DNA of 64,000 nucleotides from NCBI RefSeq assembly GCF_029893365.1, contig NZ_JARXUZ010000001.1:62001-126000 (forward strand), given 5' to 3'. Below the pieces are notes generated by a model. The model saw nothing but the letters and a program-made list of their open reading frames with translations, did not search any database and had not been told where the DNA came from. Source of the stretch: Cryobacterium sp. CG_9.6. Lineage in GTDB: Bacteria; Actinomycetota; Actinomycetes; Actinomycetales; Microbacteriaceae. The translations under genes and the position numbers were made by a program. Positions 1 to 8,338 of the stretch are shown here, in pieces (position 1 is the stretch's first letter; each line of letters starts with the position of its first letter).

Positions 1-337
1 TCAGCCCGGTGAGGCGCAGGGCGCGGCCGTCGTGACTCGGGTTGTCGGTGCGACAGCGATCGGGTGAGCGCGGCAGGTACCACACGGGAATGTCGTCCCC
101 GGGCAGCAGCCCCTGGGACTCGTGGGTGTTCTGATGGCCCGCGTGCACATCGCCCTGGCCGTCGAACCATCGAATCACCGAGCCGTTTTTGGACACGGCG
201 ATCACGCCATCCGCTTTCACCCAGCGATGACTGACCGCACGCACGATAAGGCCGGTGATGAGCAGCGGAATTCCGGCGGCCAGCCCCACAAGGGTGAGAA
301 TCTCACTGATGATTCCGGAGATCGCCTCAAACTCCAC
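1..337 (-). CDS. Small membrane protein, 3' end outside window
   Basis: The reading frame starts at a GTG at 337 and runs off the left edge without a stop. The start is chosen because GGAGG lies about nine bases upstream (351-347); an in-frame GTG at 346 overlaps that site. The protein begins with a short acidic segment (VEFEAISG), then one hydrophobic span (about residues 8-30), then a polar domain rich in G, H and D with a WYLPRSPD stretch. It looks like a one-pass membrane protein with its soluble part on one side. I do not recognise a named family, and the convergent shadow frame on the plus strand has no comparable features. Confidence 0.6.
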   Translation of the reverse strand, partial: MEFEAISGIISEILTLVGLAAGIPLLITGLIVRAVSHRWVKADGVIAVSKNGSVIRWFDGQGDVHAGHQNTHESQGLLPGDDIPVWYLPRSPDRCRTDNPSHDGRALRLTGL

Positions 338-455
338 ACCATCCACCCTCCGTCGTCACTATCCCTGTCGGTAAATGTTATCGGCTGCGCAGGGGTTCTG
401 AGCCACCGCCACAGGGTCTGCGGCGGTCTCCGTTGGCTGATGAGACGGCCTGGGG

Positions 456-1649
456 CTACGCCGCCGCCAGCTCGTTAGCAATTCGCACCCCAATTTCGAG
501 CGCCGCCGTGGCCGCCGGCGAGGGAGCGTTGAGCACGTGAATTTGGCGGGGAGCCTTCTCAAAGTAAAAGTCATCCACCAGACTGCCATCTCGTCGCATC
601 GCCTGGGCGCGCACGCCGGCATGGGTGGGAACCAGGCTGTTGTCGGCGAGTTCCGGCACCAACTCACGCAGACTCGCGAGAAACCGCTTCTGCGAGAACG
701 ATCGCTGCACCTCTGCAATCCCGGTGCGCCAGAACTTTCCCCCGAGTTTCCATAGTCCCGGCCACTGTGCGCTTTCCAGAACGTCGCGCGGGTTGATGTT
801 GAGCCAGGTATACCCCTCGCGAGCCAGCGCAAAGACAGCGTTCGGGCCGGCATGCACGGATCCGTTGAACATGCGCGTGAAGTGCACCCCGAGGAAGGGG
901 AGATCCGGATCGGGGACCGGATAAATGAGGCCCTTCACGAGGTGCGACGCCTCCGGCGTCAGTTCGAAGTACTCCCCCCGAAAAGGGATGATGCGCACCT
1001 CCGGCTTGCGCCCCGCCAAACGCGCCACCCGATCGCTGTACAGTCCGGCGCAGTTCACAAACTGATCAGCCCGAAATTCATCCTGCTCCGTGGTGACGGT
1101 GACGGCATCCCGGTCGGAGGAGATCCCCACAATCTGCTGGTTCAGGTGCACCTGACCGCCGTTGGCCTCGATGTGGCGACGCAGTGCAGCACACACGCCC
1201 ACATAGTCGACGATGCCGGTTGAGTCCACCCGCAGGGCCGCAACGGCAGCGACGTGCGGCTCGTATTCTCGCGCCTCCTCGGGGCTAATCACCCGGCAGG
1301 GCACGTTATTGGCCTGACCGCGACGGTACAGTTCCTGCAGTGCCGGAATCTGCGCCGCGGTGGTCGCCACCACGAGCTTGCCGCAGGTCGTGACGGTCAC
1401 GTCATTCTCGCGCGCGAACGCCTTCATCGAGATCGCTCCGGCCGTTCCGAGTTCGGCCTTGAGACTGCCGGGCTTGTAATACAGTCCGGAATGAATCACG
1501 CCGGAGTTGTTGCCCGTCTGATGCTGGGCCACGTTAGATTCTTTCTCGAGCACAGTGACCCGCTGTCCGCGCTGGCTGAGGGCATAGGCGGTCGACAACC
1601 CGACGATTCCCGCGCCCGCCACGATCACATGATTCGGCGTTTTCGACAT
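456..1649 (-). CDS. lhgO: L-2-hydroxyglutarate oxidase (LhgO family)
   Basis: FAD-dependent oxidase of the DAO superfamily that converts L-2-hydroxyglutarate to 2-oxoglutarate, a metabolite-repair step. The 397-residue length is normal for LhgO. The N-terminus has the dinucleotide-binding GAGIVG motif (about residues 12-17) followed by the acidic end of the second strand (VLEKE). The family signature region HQTGNNSGVIHSGLYY follows at about 43-58, and a second FAD-contact region (FVNCAGLYSDRVA) lies near 197-210. It stands alone on the minus strand; its 5' flank (1650-1870) separates it from a divergent small membrane gene and should hold both promoters. Membrane association and electron acceptor cannot be read from the sequence. 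Confidence 0.9.
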   Translation of the reverse strand: MSKTPNHVIVAGAGIVGLSTAYALSQRGQRVTVLEKESNVAQHQTGNNSGVIHSGLYYKPGSLKAELGTAGAISMKAFARENDVTVTTCGKLVVATTAAQIPALQELYRRGQANNVPCRVISPEEAREYEPHVAAVAALRVDSTGIVDYVGVCAALRRHIEANGGQVHLNQQIVGISSDRDAVTVTTEQDEFRADQFVNCAGLYSDRVARLAGRKPEVRIIPFRGEYFELTPEASHLVKGLIYPVPDPDLPFLGVHFTRMFNGSVHAGPNAVFALAREGYTWLNINPRDVLESAQWPGLWKLGGKFWRTGIAEVQRSFSQKRFLASLRELVPELADNSLVPTHAGVRAQAMRRDGSLVDDFYFEKAPRQIHVLNAPSPAATAALEIGVRIANELAAA

Positions 1650-1871
1650 CTGCTTCGTCCTTCGACACTTGGCCAGAACGCATCGTTCCGGGGGCGCTCA
1701 GCGCCGCACCTTCACGCCTGACTGTCACCATAGCGACTGGCCATTCGGGATTCCATAGTTTTGTACAAAGATCCCCGCAGCGTTACCCCCACTGCGCGCT
1801 GGCCACCCGACTAGAGTCGAAGGGAACCGGCTGCGCTGCTCACGGCACACGCCACAAAGAAGAGGACTGAC

Positions 1872-2195
1872 ATGCTGGCTGTGATTGTGGCCGTTGCGGT
1901 CGGGGCGGTCTGTGGCATGGGAATGGCGGTCGGATCAATGCGACGGTGGCGCCCCTGGCTGCATTTCCCCAGCGTCGTGGCGCTCGTGATAGCGGTCGTT
2001 CTGCTGATACCAACCGCATGGGGAGGCCTCACCCTGGTGGGGTCGTTGTTGATTGCCTACATCGCCTCCGGCGCGGTCATCTGGCGCGATCACCCGTCCC
2101 TTGACGGCATGTCTTTTGTGCGCCGCGGTGCCGTTGTGTTGGCACACGGCCGCCGTCTGCAACGCGAAGACGCGGCAATTCACGCCGAAGACTAG
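1872..2195 (+). CDS. Two-helix membrane protein of unknown function
   Basis: A 107-residue protein with two strongly hydrophobic spans (about 2-22 and 34-68, the second perhaps two closely packed helices) joined by a basic loop MRRWRPW, and a charged C-terminal tail with several arginines. The ATG at 1872 is preceded by AGAGGA, a good ribosome site. The positive-inside rule places the RRWR loop in the cytoplasm. No family is recognised. The methyltransferase gene follows after 82 bases, close enough for co-transcription, though a GATAAT at about 2225 could be a -10 element for that gene. Confidence 0.6.
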   Translation: MLAVIVAVAVGAVCGMGMAVGSMRRWRPWLHFPSVVALVIAVVLLIPTAWGGLTLVGSLLIAYIASGAVIWRDHPSLDGMSFVRRGAVVLAHGRRLQREDAAIHAED

Positions 2196-2277
2196 CTGCT
2201 GCCCTCGCCGACGCGTGCGGGTGGGATAATTCAGAACAGACGACCGCTCGGGTCGTTCGACCCCGGGAGCCACCGCA

Positions 2278-3423
2278 ATGCCCAGCACCACACACGCAGC
2301 CACCACCGCTCCCCGCATTCAGTGGGAGGAGAACGGCGCCGCGCACTCCGCGCTGTGGCGCTCCGACAGCGGTTGGCCGCCGCCCACCCGCGTGGTCATT
2401 GCCGACGACACGCTCACCGCCGATGCCGCCTACCGTCTCGCCTCGTCGGGCACCGGAATGTTGTGGCGCGGGGACTTTCACAACGCCCGCCAGCTGCTGA
2501 CCGCACTCGCGCGTCGGGTCGAACGTGGGCAGCGGATGCGAGACCGCGACCTGAACGCCGCCTTCCGCCGCCACCGCACCGAGGCACTGCGCCGAGCGCA
2601 CCTGCTGGGGCTGCTGCTCGTTCCGCTCGACACCGACCTGCGCATTCCGCTGCGCCGCGCGCCCAGCGTGCGCCAGGCTCTGCTCGAGGTCTATGGCCCG
2701 AAAGCTCCGGTCTCCGTGGTGTCTCTGCGTGAGGTGATGGGCATCATTGGCGCCCACGAATGGCGCATCAAGGGCGTGGAGATCGCCGCACTCGGCGCTC
2801 GCATTCACCCGCACTACGGGGTATTTTCCCCGATCCGCGGCGAATATCTCGATCTGGTGGCATCCGCTCCGCTGCCCGGCACCGGGATCGCCTTCGACAT
2901 TGGAACCGGAACGGGTGTGCTCGCCGCCGTCCTGGCCAAGCGCGGCATGTCCCACGTGACCGCGACAGATCAAGACCCTCGCGCCCTCAGATGCGCTCGT
3001 GAGAATATAACGGCACTCGGGTTCTCCTCCACCGTCGACGTGGTCGAGGCAGACCTCTTTCCCGACGGCCGGGCAGAACTCATTGTCTGCAACCCACCGT
3101 GGATCCCCGCCCCCGCATCAACGTCTACCGACTTCGCCGTGTATGACCCGGACAGTCGCATGCTGCGCGGTTTCCTGGCCGGACTGGCCGATCACCTGGA
3201 ACCCGCCGGGGAGGGCTGGCTCATCCTCTCCGATATCGCCGAGCGCCTGGGACTGCGCTCACGATCGACGCTGCTCGACCTGATCGAGGACGCGGGTCTC
3301 GCCGTCGTTGCTCGCCTCGACACTCGCCCGACGCATCCGCGTGCACTGGATGCCACCGACCCGCTGCATGCCGCACGCGCCGCCGAGGTCACCTCACTCT
3401 GGCGTCTCACAAGAGCCGCCTGA
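2278..3423 (+). CDS. Class I SAM-dependent methyltransferase, PrmC-like
   Basis: A 381-residue protein. The N-terminal 180 or so residues are a helical, arginine-rich domain without a recognisable motif. The C-terminal half is a Rossmann methyltransferase: motif I AFDIGTGTGVLAAVLAKRG near 203-221, the acidic loop TDQDPRAL, and the catalytic NPPW (VCNPPWIP, about residue 271). NPPW/NPPY enzymes of the PrmC/HemK and RsmC/RlmG groups methylate planar amide or exocyclic nitrogens (glutamine side chains, guanine or adenine bases). The N-domain differs from PrmC, so the substrate is unknown; ribosomal protein, release factor or rRNA are the options. ATG start 2278 lies after a short purine-rich stretch. 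Confidence 0.75.
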   Translation: MPSTTHAATTAPRIQWEENGAAHSALWRSDSGWPPPTRVVIADDTLTADAAYRLASSGTGMLWRGDFHNARQLLTALARRVERGQRMRDRDLNAAFRRHRTEALRRAHLLGLLLVPLDTDLRIPLRRAPSVRQALLEVYGPKAPVSVVSLREVMGIIGAHEWRIKGVEIAALGARIHPHYGVFSPIRGEYLDLVASAPLPGTGIAFDIGTGTGVLAAVLAKRGMSHVTATDQDPRALRCARENITALGFSSTVDVVEADLFPDGRAELIVCNPPWIPAPASTSTDFAVYDPDSRMLRGFLAGLADHLEPAGEGWLILSDIAERLGLRSRSTLLDLIEDAGLAVVARLDTRPTHPRALDATDPLHAARAAEVTSLWRLTRAA

Positions 3424-3509
3424 CCCGTTGCTAGGGAAGAAGAAGTTGCGATGGAACGTTCTGCATCATTGCGCTGCACCCTCACGCGCATGGCCACACC
3501 GGGCACTCT

Positions 3510-5102
3510 GTGACTACCCGCGCGCCGGCCCGCTCTCGTTCCGAGCGGCTTGACGCCCTGCCGTTCACCCGCGAGCACCGCAAACTGCTCGTCGGGTCCG
3601 GCGTCGGTTGGGCGCTCGACGCCATGGACGTGGGCCTCATCTCCTTCGTCCTCGCGCAACTAGCGGTGCAGTGGCAGGCCACGAGCACCGAGCTCTCGTT
3701 CATCGCCTCCGCCGGTTTCGTGGGCATGGCCATCGGCGCGGGTTTGGGCGGCCTGCTCGCCGACCGCGTGGGTCGCCGGCAGGTGTTCGCGCTCACGCTG
3801 CTTGTCTATGGTCTGGCGACCGGGGCCTCCGCTCTCTCGGGTGGCGTGGCCGTGCTGATCGCGTGGCGCTTCGTCGTGGGCCTCGGCCTCGGCGCCGAGC
3901 TCCCGGTGGCATCGACGCTCGTGAGTGAGTTCGCGCCGCCCAGGATTCGCGGTCGCATCATCGTGATTCTCGAATCGTTCTGGGCCGTGGGGTGGACCCT
4001 CGCGGCCGTCATCGGCTTCCTCGTTGTGCCGTCCTCAGCAGATGGCTGGCGCTGGGCTCTTTTCATCGGTGCCATTCCCGCGGTCTATGCCGTTGTCGTG
4101 CGCCTGGGGCTCCCGGAATCCGTGCGGTTTCTGGAGTCTCGCGCACGTCACGTCGAAGCCGAGGCCACGGTGCGCCGCTTCGAGGCTTCGGCCGGGGTCG
4201 CCGCGCCCGCGGTGGCTGCGCCTGGGGCCGCCCGTAACGCCTCGGCTGACAGTGCGTCGCCCCGCAGCCCTGCCACCGGCAGCCCGTCAACCGGCGGCGC
4301 TCCGACCGGCACTGCGTCCCCTGTCAGCCGCTCCCCCGGCAGCGCGTCTACCGACAGCGCATCCGCCGGAAGTGCGTCCACCGGCAGCGCCGAGACTAGT
4401 GGCGCTTTCACCGGCGGCGCTCCGACCGGCGGCGCGGCGACCGACGCGATCACGCCAGCCGACGAGCGCGACGTGCGCGACGCATCCGCTGGCCCGATTC
4501 CCGCGAAGCCACGGGTGTCGGCGCTCTGGGCTCCCGGGTTGCGACGGCGCACCGCGGCTCTGTGGCTCGTGTGGTTCTGCGTCAACTTCTCGTATTACGG
4601 TGCTTTCATCTGGCTGCCCACCATTCTGGTGGCGTCCGGATTCTCACTGGTGCGGTCGTTTGCGTACACGCTCATCATTACGGTGGCGCAGCTGCCGGGT
4701 TACGCCGCATCGGCCTGGCTCATTGAGCGCTGGGGTCGTCGCCGCACACTCGCGGTCTTCCTGGCCGGTTCCGCGGTGTCGGCCGTGCTGTTCGGGCTCG
4801 CCGGTGACGCCACCCAGGTGATCGGTGCGGGCATGCTGCTGTCCTTCTTCAACCTGGGTGCGTGGGGCGCCCTCTACGCCGTGACGCCGGAGATCTATCC
4901 CACCAGTATTCGGGCCACCGGAGCAGGATGGGCCGCCGCAATCGGACGAATCGCCGCGATTCTGGCCCCGCTGGCAGTTCCCCTGCTGCGCGATGCTGGT
5001 GGCGTCGGCCTCCTGTTCGCGGTGTTCGCGGCCTTCTTCGTGGTGGCCGCCGTGGGTGCCTTCGGCCTGCCCGAGAAACAGGGCACCGCCCTCGAAGACT
5101 AG
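3510..5102 (+). CDS. MFS transporter (sugar-porter/SV2-like) with repetitive central loop
   Basis: A 530-residue, 12-helix major facilitator protein. Family marks are DAMDVGLISFVLA in helix 1, GLLADRVGRR (the helix 2-3 signature), GLGLGAELPVAS in helix 4, and PESVRFLESR at the end of the first six-helix bundle; the second half has the matching ERWGRRRT loop. These fit the metabolite:H+ or aromatic-acid symporter groups; the substrate is unknown. The cytoplasmic loop between helices 6 and 7 is expanded by roughly 100 residues of Ala/Ser/Thr/Gly/Pro repeats (about 229-330), absent from typical members. Start GTG 3510 is the only good candidate; an ATG at 3490 is out of frame. It follows the methyltransferase gene after 86 bases. 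Confidence 0.85.
   Translation: MTTRAPARSRSERLDALPFTREHRKLLVGSGVGWALDAMDVGLISFVLAQLAVQWQATSTELSFIASAGFVGMAIGAGLGGLLADRVGRRQVFALTLLVYGLATGASALSGGVAVLIAWRFVVGLGLGAELPVASTLVSEFAPPRIRGRIIVILESFWAVGWTLAAVIGFLVVPSSADGWRWALFIGAIPAVYAVVVRLGLPESVRFLESRARHVEAEATVRRFEASAGVAAPAVAAPGAARNASADSASPRSPATGSPSTGGAPTGTASPVSRSPGSASTDSASAGSASTGSAETSGAFTGGAPTGGAATDAITPADERDVRDASAGPIPAKPRVSALWAPGLRRRTAALWLVWFCVNFSYYGAFIWLPTILVASGFSLVRSFAYTLIITVAQLPGYAASAWLIERWGRRRTLAVFLAGSAVSAVLFGLAGDATQVIGAGMLLSFFNLGAWGALYAVTPEIYPTSIRATGAGWAAAIGRIAAILAPLAVPLLRDAGGVGLLFAVFAAFFVVAAVGAFGLPEKQGTALED
4194..4500 (+). repeat. Degenerate short-period repeats coding the MFS central loop
   Basis: Within the MFS gene, imperfect multiples of a 12-base block meaning roughly (A/S/T)-G/D-S-A repeat in frame. 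The string GGCGGCGCTCCGACCGGC occurs at about 4291 and again at about 4416. All unit changes keep the frame, so the loop is translated and tolerated. It looks like slippage expansion rather than an inserted domain. Confidence 0.75.
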
Positions 5103-6131
5103 ATGGCACGCGCCGCTGCAGCTGCGCCACGGCACTCGTTTGCCCGCCCGGCACCCGTCTAAACAAGTGCCACCTGCCTCAGTAAGTGCCGCGAGCCGTC
5201 CGCGAGGCCGCGGCGCGGACTGCACGTCGGCTGCAGGCCCGGACGCCGGCAACGGAGGGCCAGTGGTGCCGCACACCGGAGGCACGGAGGAGCTGCCTGC
5301 GGCACGTGTTTAGCTTCGCGGCACTCGTTTGGCCGTCCGGTACCCGTCTGAACAAGTGCCTCCCGCCTCAACAAGTGCCGCGAGCCGTCCACGAGGCCGG
5401 AACGCGTCCTGCGAGGAGGCTGCAGGCCCGGACACATACAGCGGGCGCCGCAGGGGTGCCGCACCCCGGAGGCACCGGGAACCTGCGCCGCGGCACTCGT
5501 TTGGCCGCCCGGCACCCGTCTAAACAAGTGCCACCTGCCTAAACAAGTGCCACGACTGGGCTGCGGGCTGGAACACGTGCGGCAGGCAGGGACATCGGTG
5601 GCAGGTCAGGAAGTCTGCGATGGGCGGCCGCACAGCGGAGGCACCGGACCTGCGCCGCGGCACTCGTTTAGCCACCCGGCACCCGTCTGAACAAGTGCCA
5701 CCTGGCCAAACAAGTGCCACGAGCCCTCGCGAGCCCGGGACACGTGCGGCAGTCTCGGACGCCTGCGATTCACTATCGTGCACCGGAGACACCGAAGTCT
5801 GCGCCGCGGCACTCGTTTGGCCGCCCGGCACTCGCTTCAACGAGTGCCACCCGCCCAAAGAAGTGCCACGACGCCACCGCGGGCACCAGAGGGTACCCGG
5901 GGCGGGCGTGGGGCGGGCGGGCCGGAGGGCGTTGGGCGGGCATCCACTCTCAAGAAGGGGCAGCATCGATTGTGCGCGTGGGCGCAGCTTTCCCCGCGTC
6001 TCACGGCCGTTCGGCGCGCAATTACTGCGAGAAATCGCAAGAAAAAGCCGGTCTCGCCTCGATACGCTGGTATCTGCGCATAAACTGCGCAACAGTCGCA
6101 ACCGCGGCGCTTACGAGGACGGGAGGTTCCC
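5103..6131. repeat. Five-copy array of a 60-bp palindromic repeat in a 1-kb non-coding region
   Basis: No credible gene lies in this kilobase. Five copies of a 60-bp core start at 5131, 5320, 5492, 5659 and 5808, spaced 189, 172, 167 and 149 bases. Each core carries four versions of one motif: GGCACTCGTTT forward at +1, GGCACCCGTCT forward at about +20, then AAACAAGTGCC twice on the opposite strand, ending at about +41 and +60. The inner two and the outer two can therefore pair. The roughly 40 bases before each core are also partly conserved (CACCGGAGGCACCGG, then GCGCCGCGGCACTCG). Open frames across the array give repeated ALVWP-GTR-N-C peptides and no known domain, so I treat them as artefacts. 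The stretch 5868-6131 is the gene-proximal leader of the DUF6421 gene. Confidence 0.85.
6026..6091 (+). promoter_or_regulatory. Possible operator/promoter region before the DUF6421 gene
   Basis: TGCGA-GAAA-TCGCA (6026-6039) is a perfect short palindrome. A little downstream CTGCGCA occurs twice (6074-6080 and 6085-6091), separated by four bases, with the second half looking like CTGCGCAACAG. A cluster of related TGCG(A/C) half-sites 40-105 bases before a start codon suggests a transcription-factor site. No convincing -35/-10 pair was identified, so this is weak. Confidence 0.25.
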
Positions 6132-7538
6132 ATGTCGATGTCAGTAAAAGAAACGCACGCTCAAGATGCGCTGGTCGGTGAGCCCGAGGTTCTCGAAGAT
6201 GCCCGCACCACCAACCTCGCCGCGCACCCCGCCTGGTTGCGCCTGAAGGCCGCCGCCACCGCGCTGCAGGCGATGCAGACGCAGGACGGCTCGGTAGCCG
6301 ACGCGGCGTTGCACACGGATGCCGCGGCATCCGTTGCCGAGATCACCGCGGCCGTGGTGCAACTCGCGCCGCTCTTCCCCCACGACGCCGAGTACCTCAC
6401 CGCGCTCGTGCTGGATTTCGATCGCTGGGTATCGGAGAGCTTCGGCGTGCCCGATTTCTTCGACGCGTTGATGACGTTTCAGCCGCAGCGGGATCGCATC
6501 GACGGCCTCGCGCACCTCGTGGTCTTCCCCATGTACACGCAAAACGGCAGCACGAACCGGCTCGTGGAGGCGGTGCTGATCGAGGTGATCTGGCCGCGTT
6601 TCATCGCAGAGCTCGAGGAGGACTACACGAACAAGCTGTTCGTGCCCATTCGTTTTGTCGACTTCACGCCCGGTTATGACACGAATTCCGCGGTGCTGTT
6701 TCCCGAAACGGTAGCCATGCGCGAGATTCCCACGTTCACGTGGGGTGCGATTTTTGCCGATCGCGAAGCCGCACGGTTCCGCCGGGTTGTGCGCGCGGCA
6801 TCCGACATCACCCGACTCGACCTGCCGGAAGACGCGCTCGGCCTGCTCGATAACCAGCAGCTCACGGAAGAAACCTTCGTGATGTGGGATCTCATTCACG
6901 ACCGCACCCACATGCGCGGCGACCTGCCGTTTGACCCGTTCATGATCAAACAGCGGATGCCGTTCTTCCTGTATTCACTCGAGGAACTGCGCTGCGACCT
7001 CACCGCCTTCCGCGAGTCGGTGGCGATCGAACGCAGCGAGCACGCGAGCCCCGAGGCACGTAAGCACGCCAAGCTGGTGCAGTACGCCGTGATCTTCGAT
7101 CGAATTTTTCGATTCTCGATCACGGGTACCCGAGTGCGCAACTATGACGGTCTCGGCGGACAGCTGCTGTTTGCCTGGATGCACCAGCACCACGTGCTGC
7201 ACTGGACGGACACGCGCCTCACGTTCGACTGGGACGCCGTGCCAGACGTGGTCATCGCTCTCGGCAAGCAGATCGACGACCTGTACTGGGCGTCGATCGA
7301 CCGGCCGAAGAAGGCGCACTGGCTCGCCGCGTACGACATGATCGCCCGGACCCTCACCCCCAACCCGGCCTCGGCCTGGGCCGCGGGGCTGCCGCTCGAG
7401 GTACTTGCCGGCGCGCCGAAGGGGTACACCGACGCGGTTCTCGACGACGAATTCCCACTGTCGATGTTCTTCGAAGCGCTCGACAAGAAGATGAAGACGG
7501 TTATCACGTCAACGGCGGGCATCACCGCTCATGACTAG
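6132..7538 (+). CDS. DUF6421 family protein
   Basis: A 468-residue soluble protein recognised as DUF6421 by its overall sequence, including a central aromatic/acidic segment (FPMYTQNGSTNRLVEAV, about 135-152) and WDLIHDRTHMRGDLPFDPF (about 252-270), whose two histidines and aspartates could bind a metal. No signal peptide or membrane span is seen. ATG 6132 is preceded by GGGAGG with good spacing. It overlaps the next gene, a short-chain dehydrogenase, by 8 bases, so the two are translationally coupled; I recall the same pairing elsewhere in actinobacteria, which suggests a shared pathway. The function is not known. The array of palindromic repeats lies directly upstream. Confidence 0.75.
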   Translation: MSMSVKETHAQDALVGEPEVLEDARTTNLAAHPAWLRLKAAATALQAMQTQDGSVADAALHTDAAASVAEITAAVVQLAPLFPHDAEYLTALVLDFDRWVSESFGVPDFFDALMTFQPQRDRIDGLAHLVVFPMYTQNGSTNRLVEAVLIEVIWPRFIAELEEDYTNKLFVPIRFVDFTPGYDTNSAVLFPETVAMREIPTFTWGAIFADREAARFRRVVRAASDITRLDLPEDALGLLDNQQLTEETFVMWDLIHDRTHMRGDLPFDPFMIKQRMPFFLYSLEELRCDLTAFRESVAIERSEHASPEARKHAKLVQYAVIFDRIFRFSITGTRVRNYDGLGGQLLFAWMHQHHVLHWTDTRLTFDWDAVPDVVIALGKQIDDLYWASIDRPKKAHWLAAYDMIARTLTPNPASAWAAGLPLEVLAGAPKGYTDAVLDDEFPLSMFFEALDKKMKTVITSTAGITAHD

Positions 7539-8175
7539 TGCCGTCGCTGGACGCATCGTGCTCGTTGCCGGTGCGTCCAGCGCGGCCGGTCTGACCACCT
7601 GCGTTTCTCTCGCGGATGCCGGCGCGCACGTCGTTGCCGTGGGCTCCAATCTAGAACGCCTCCAGGCTGTCACCGCCGAAGCACGGTATGTCTGCGACCT
7701 CACCGACCTCACCGCCGTGCAGAACCTCGCCGCACAGGTACACAACGATCTCGGCCCGATCGACGGCCTTATCCACCTCGTGGGCGGATGGCGTGGCGGC
7801 GGCGGTCTTCTCGGCCAGACCGATGAAGACTGGGACTTTCTCCACGCTCACGTCGTCACCACCCTGCGCAACACCACCCGGGCGTTCAACGCCGATCTTC
7901 TCGCCTCACCGGCAGGCCGCCTCGCCATCGTGTCCTCGGTGTCGGTTGACCGGCCCACGCCCGGCGGCGCAAACTATGCTGCTGCCAAGGCCGCTGCGGA
8001 AACGTGGGTTGGGGCCGTGGCGTTCGGTTTCGCGAAAGCCGAGCAGGCAGCAGCACGTATTTTTGTGGTGAAAGCTCTCGACGGGCTCGAAGGCGAGCTG
8101 GCGTCTGGTGTGGTGGGCCTGTGGGACGCGCCGGCAGCATCCGTTAACAACACCCGGGTCGTCCTCACCGCCTGA
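7531..8175 (+). CDS. SDR family NAD(P)-dependent oxidoreductase
   Basis: A 214-residue short-chain dehydrogenase/reductase. The cofactor loop is degenerate (VLVAGASSAAGLTT, about 9-22, in place of TGxxxGIG), followed by a short second strand (VVAVGSNLERL). The catalytic region has a serine (IVSSVSVDRP) and the tyrosine-lysine pair as YAAAKAAAETW (about 150-160). The fold is short for the family (usually about 250). Its ATG lies inside the end of the DUF6421 gene, so its product is probably made in step with that protein and may act on the same substrate. Substrate unknown. Confidence 0.8.
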   Translation: MTSAVAGRIVLVAGASSAAGLTTCVSLADAGAHVVAVGSNLERLQAVTAEARYVCDLTDLTAVQNLAAQVHNDLGPIDGLIHLVGGWRGGGGLLGQTDEDWDFLHAHVVTTLRNTTRAFNADLLASPAGRLAIVSSVSVDRPTPGGANYAAAKAAAETWVGAVAFGFAKAEQAAARIFVVKALDGLEGELASGVVGLWDAPAASVNNTRVVLTA

Positions 8176-8338
8176 CCTCCCGGTTGGCGCCGGACACGTG
8201 CGAGTGCCGCAGATGTCGAGACGCCGCCGTGCGCACCGGCCGGCTGGGGTCTCGGTGGTGCTCGACCAGCGACAGTATGCGCGCCAGGACCGTCCCCGAG
8301 TCGATATTCTGGAGAGGACGGTTAACGAAAAGGTGGGC

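Noticed and set aside
5131-5867. CRISPR array
   Set aside because: Cores are 60 bases, copies are only about 85-90% alike, spacing is 149-189 bases and the spacers resemble each other; no cas gene is near.
5186-6181. Open frames of 60-190 codons on both strands of the repeat array
   Set aside because: They translate the palindromic repeats into recurring peptides, have no domain or good ribosome site, and several frames are open at once as expected from high GC.
8108-8338. 77-residue N-terminal extension of the ABC ATPase
   Set aside because: It is arginine-rich, unlike the family, and the conserved domain begins at the ATG at 8339.
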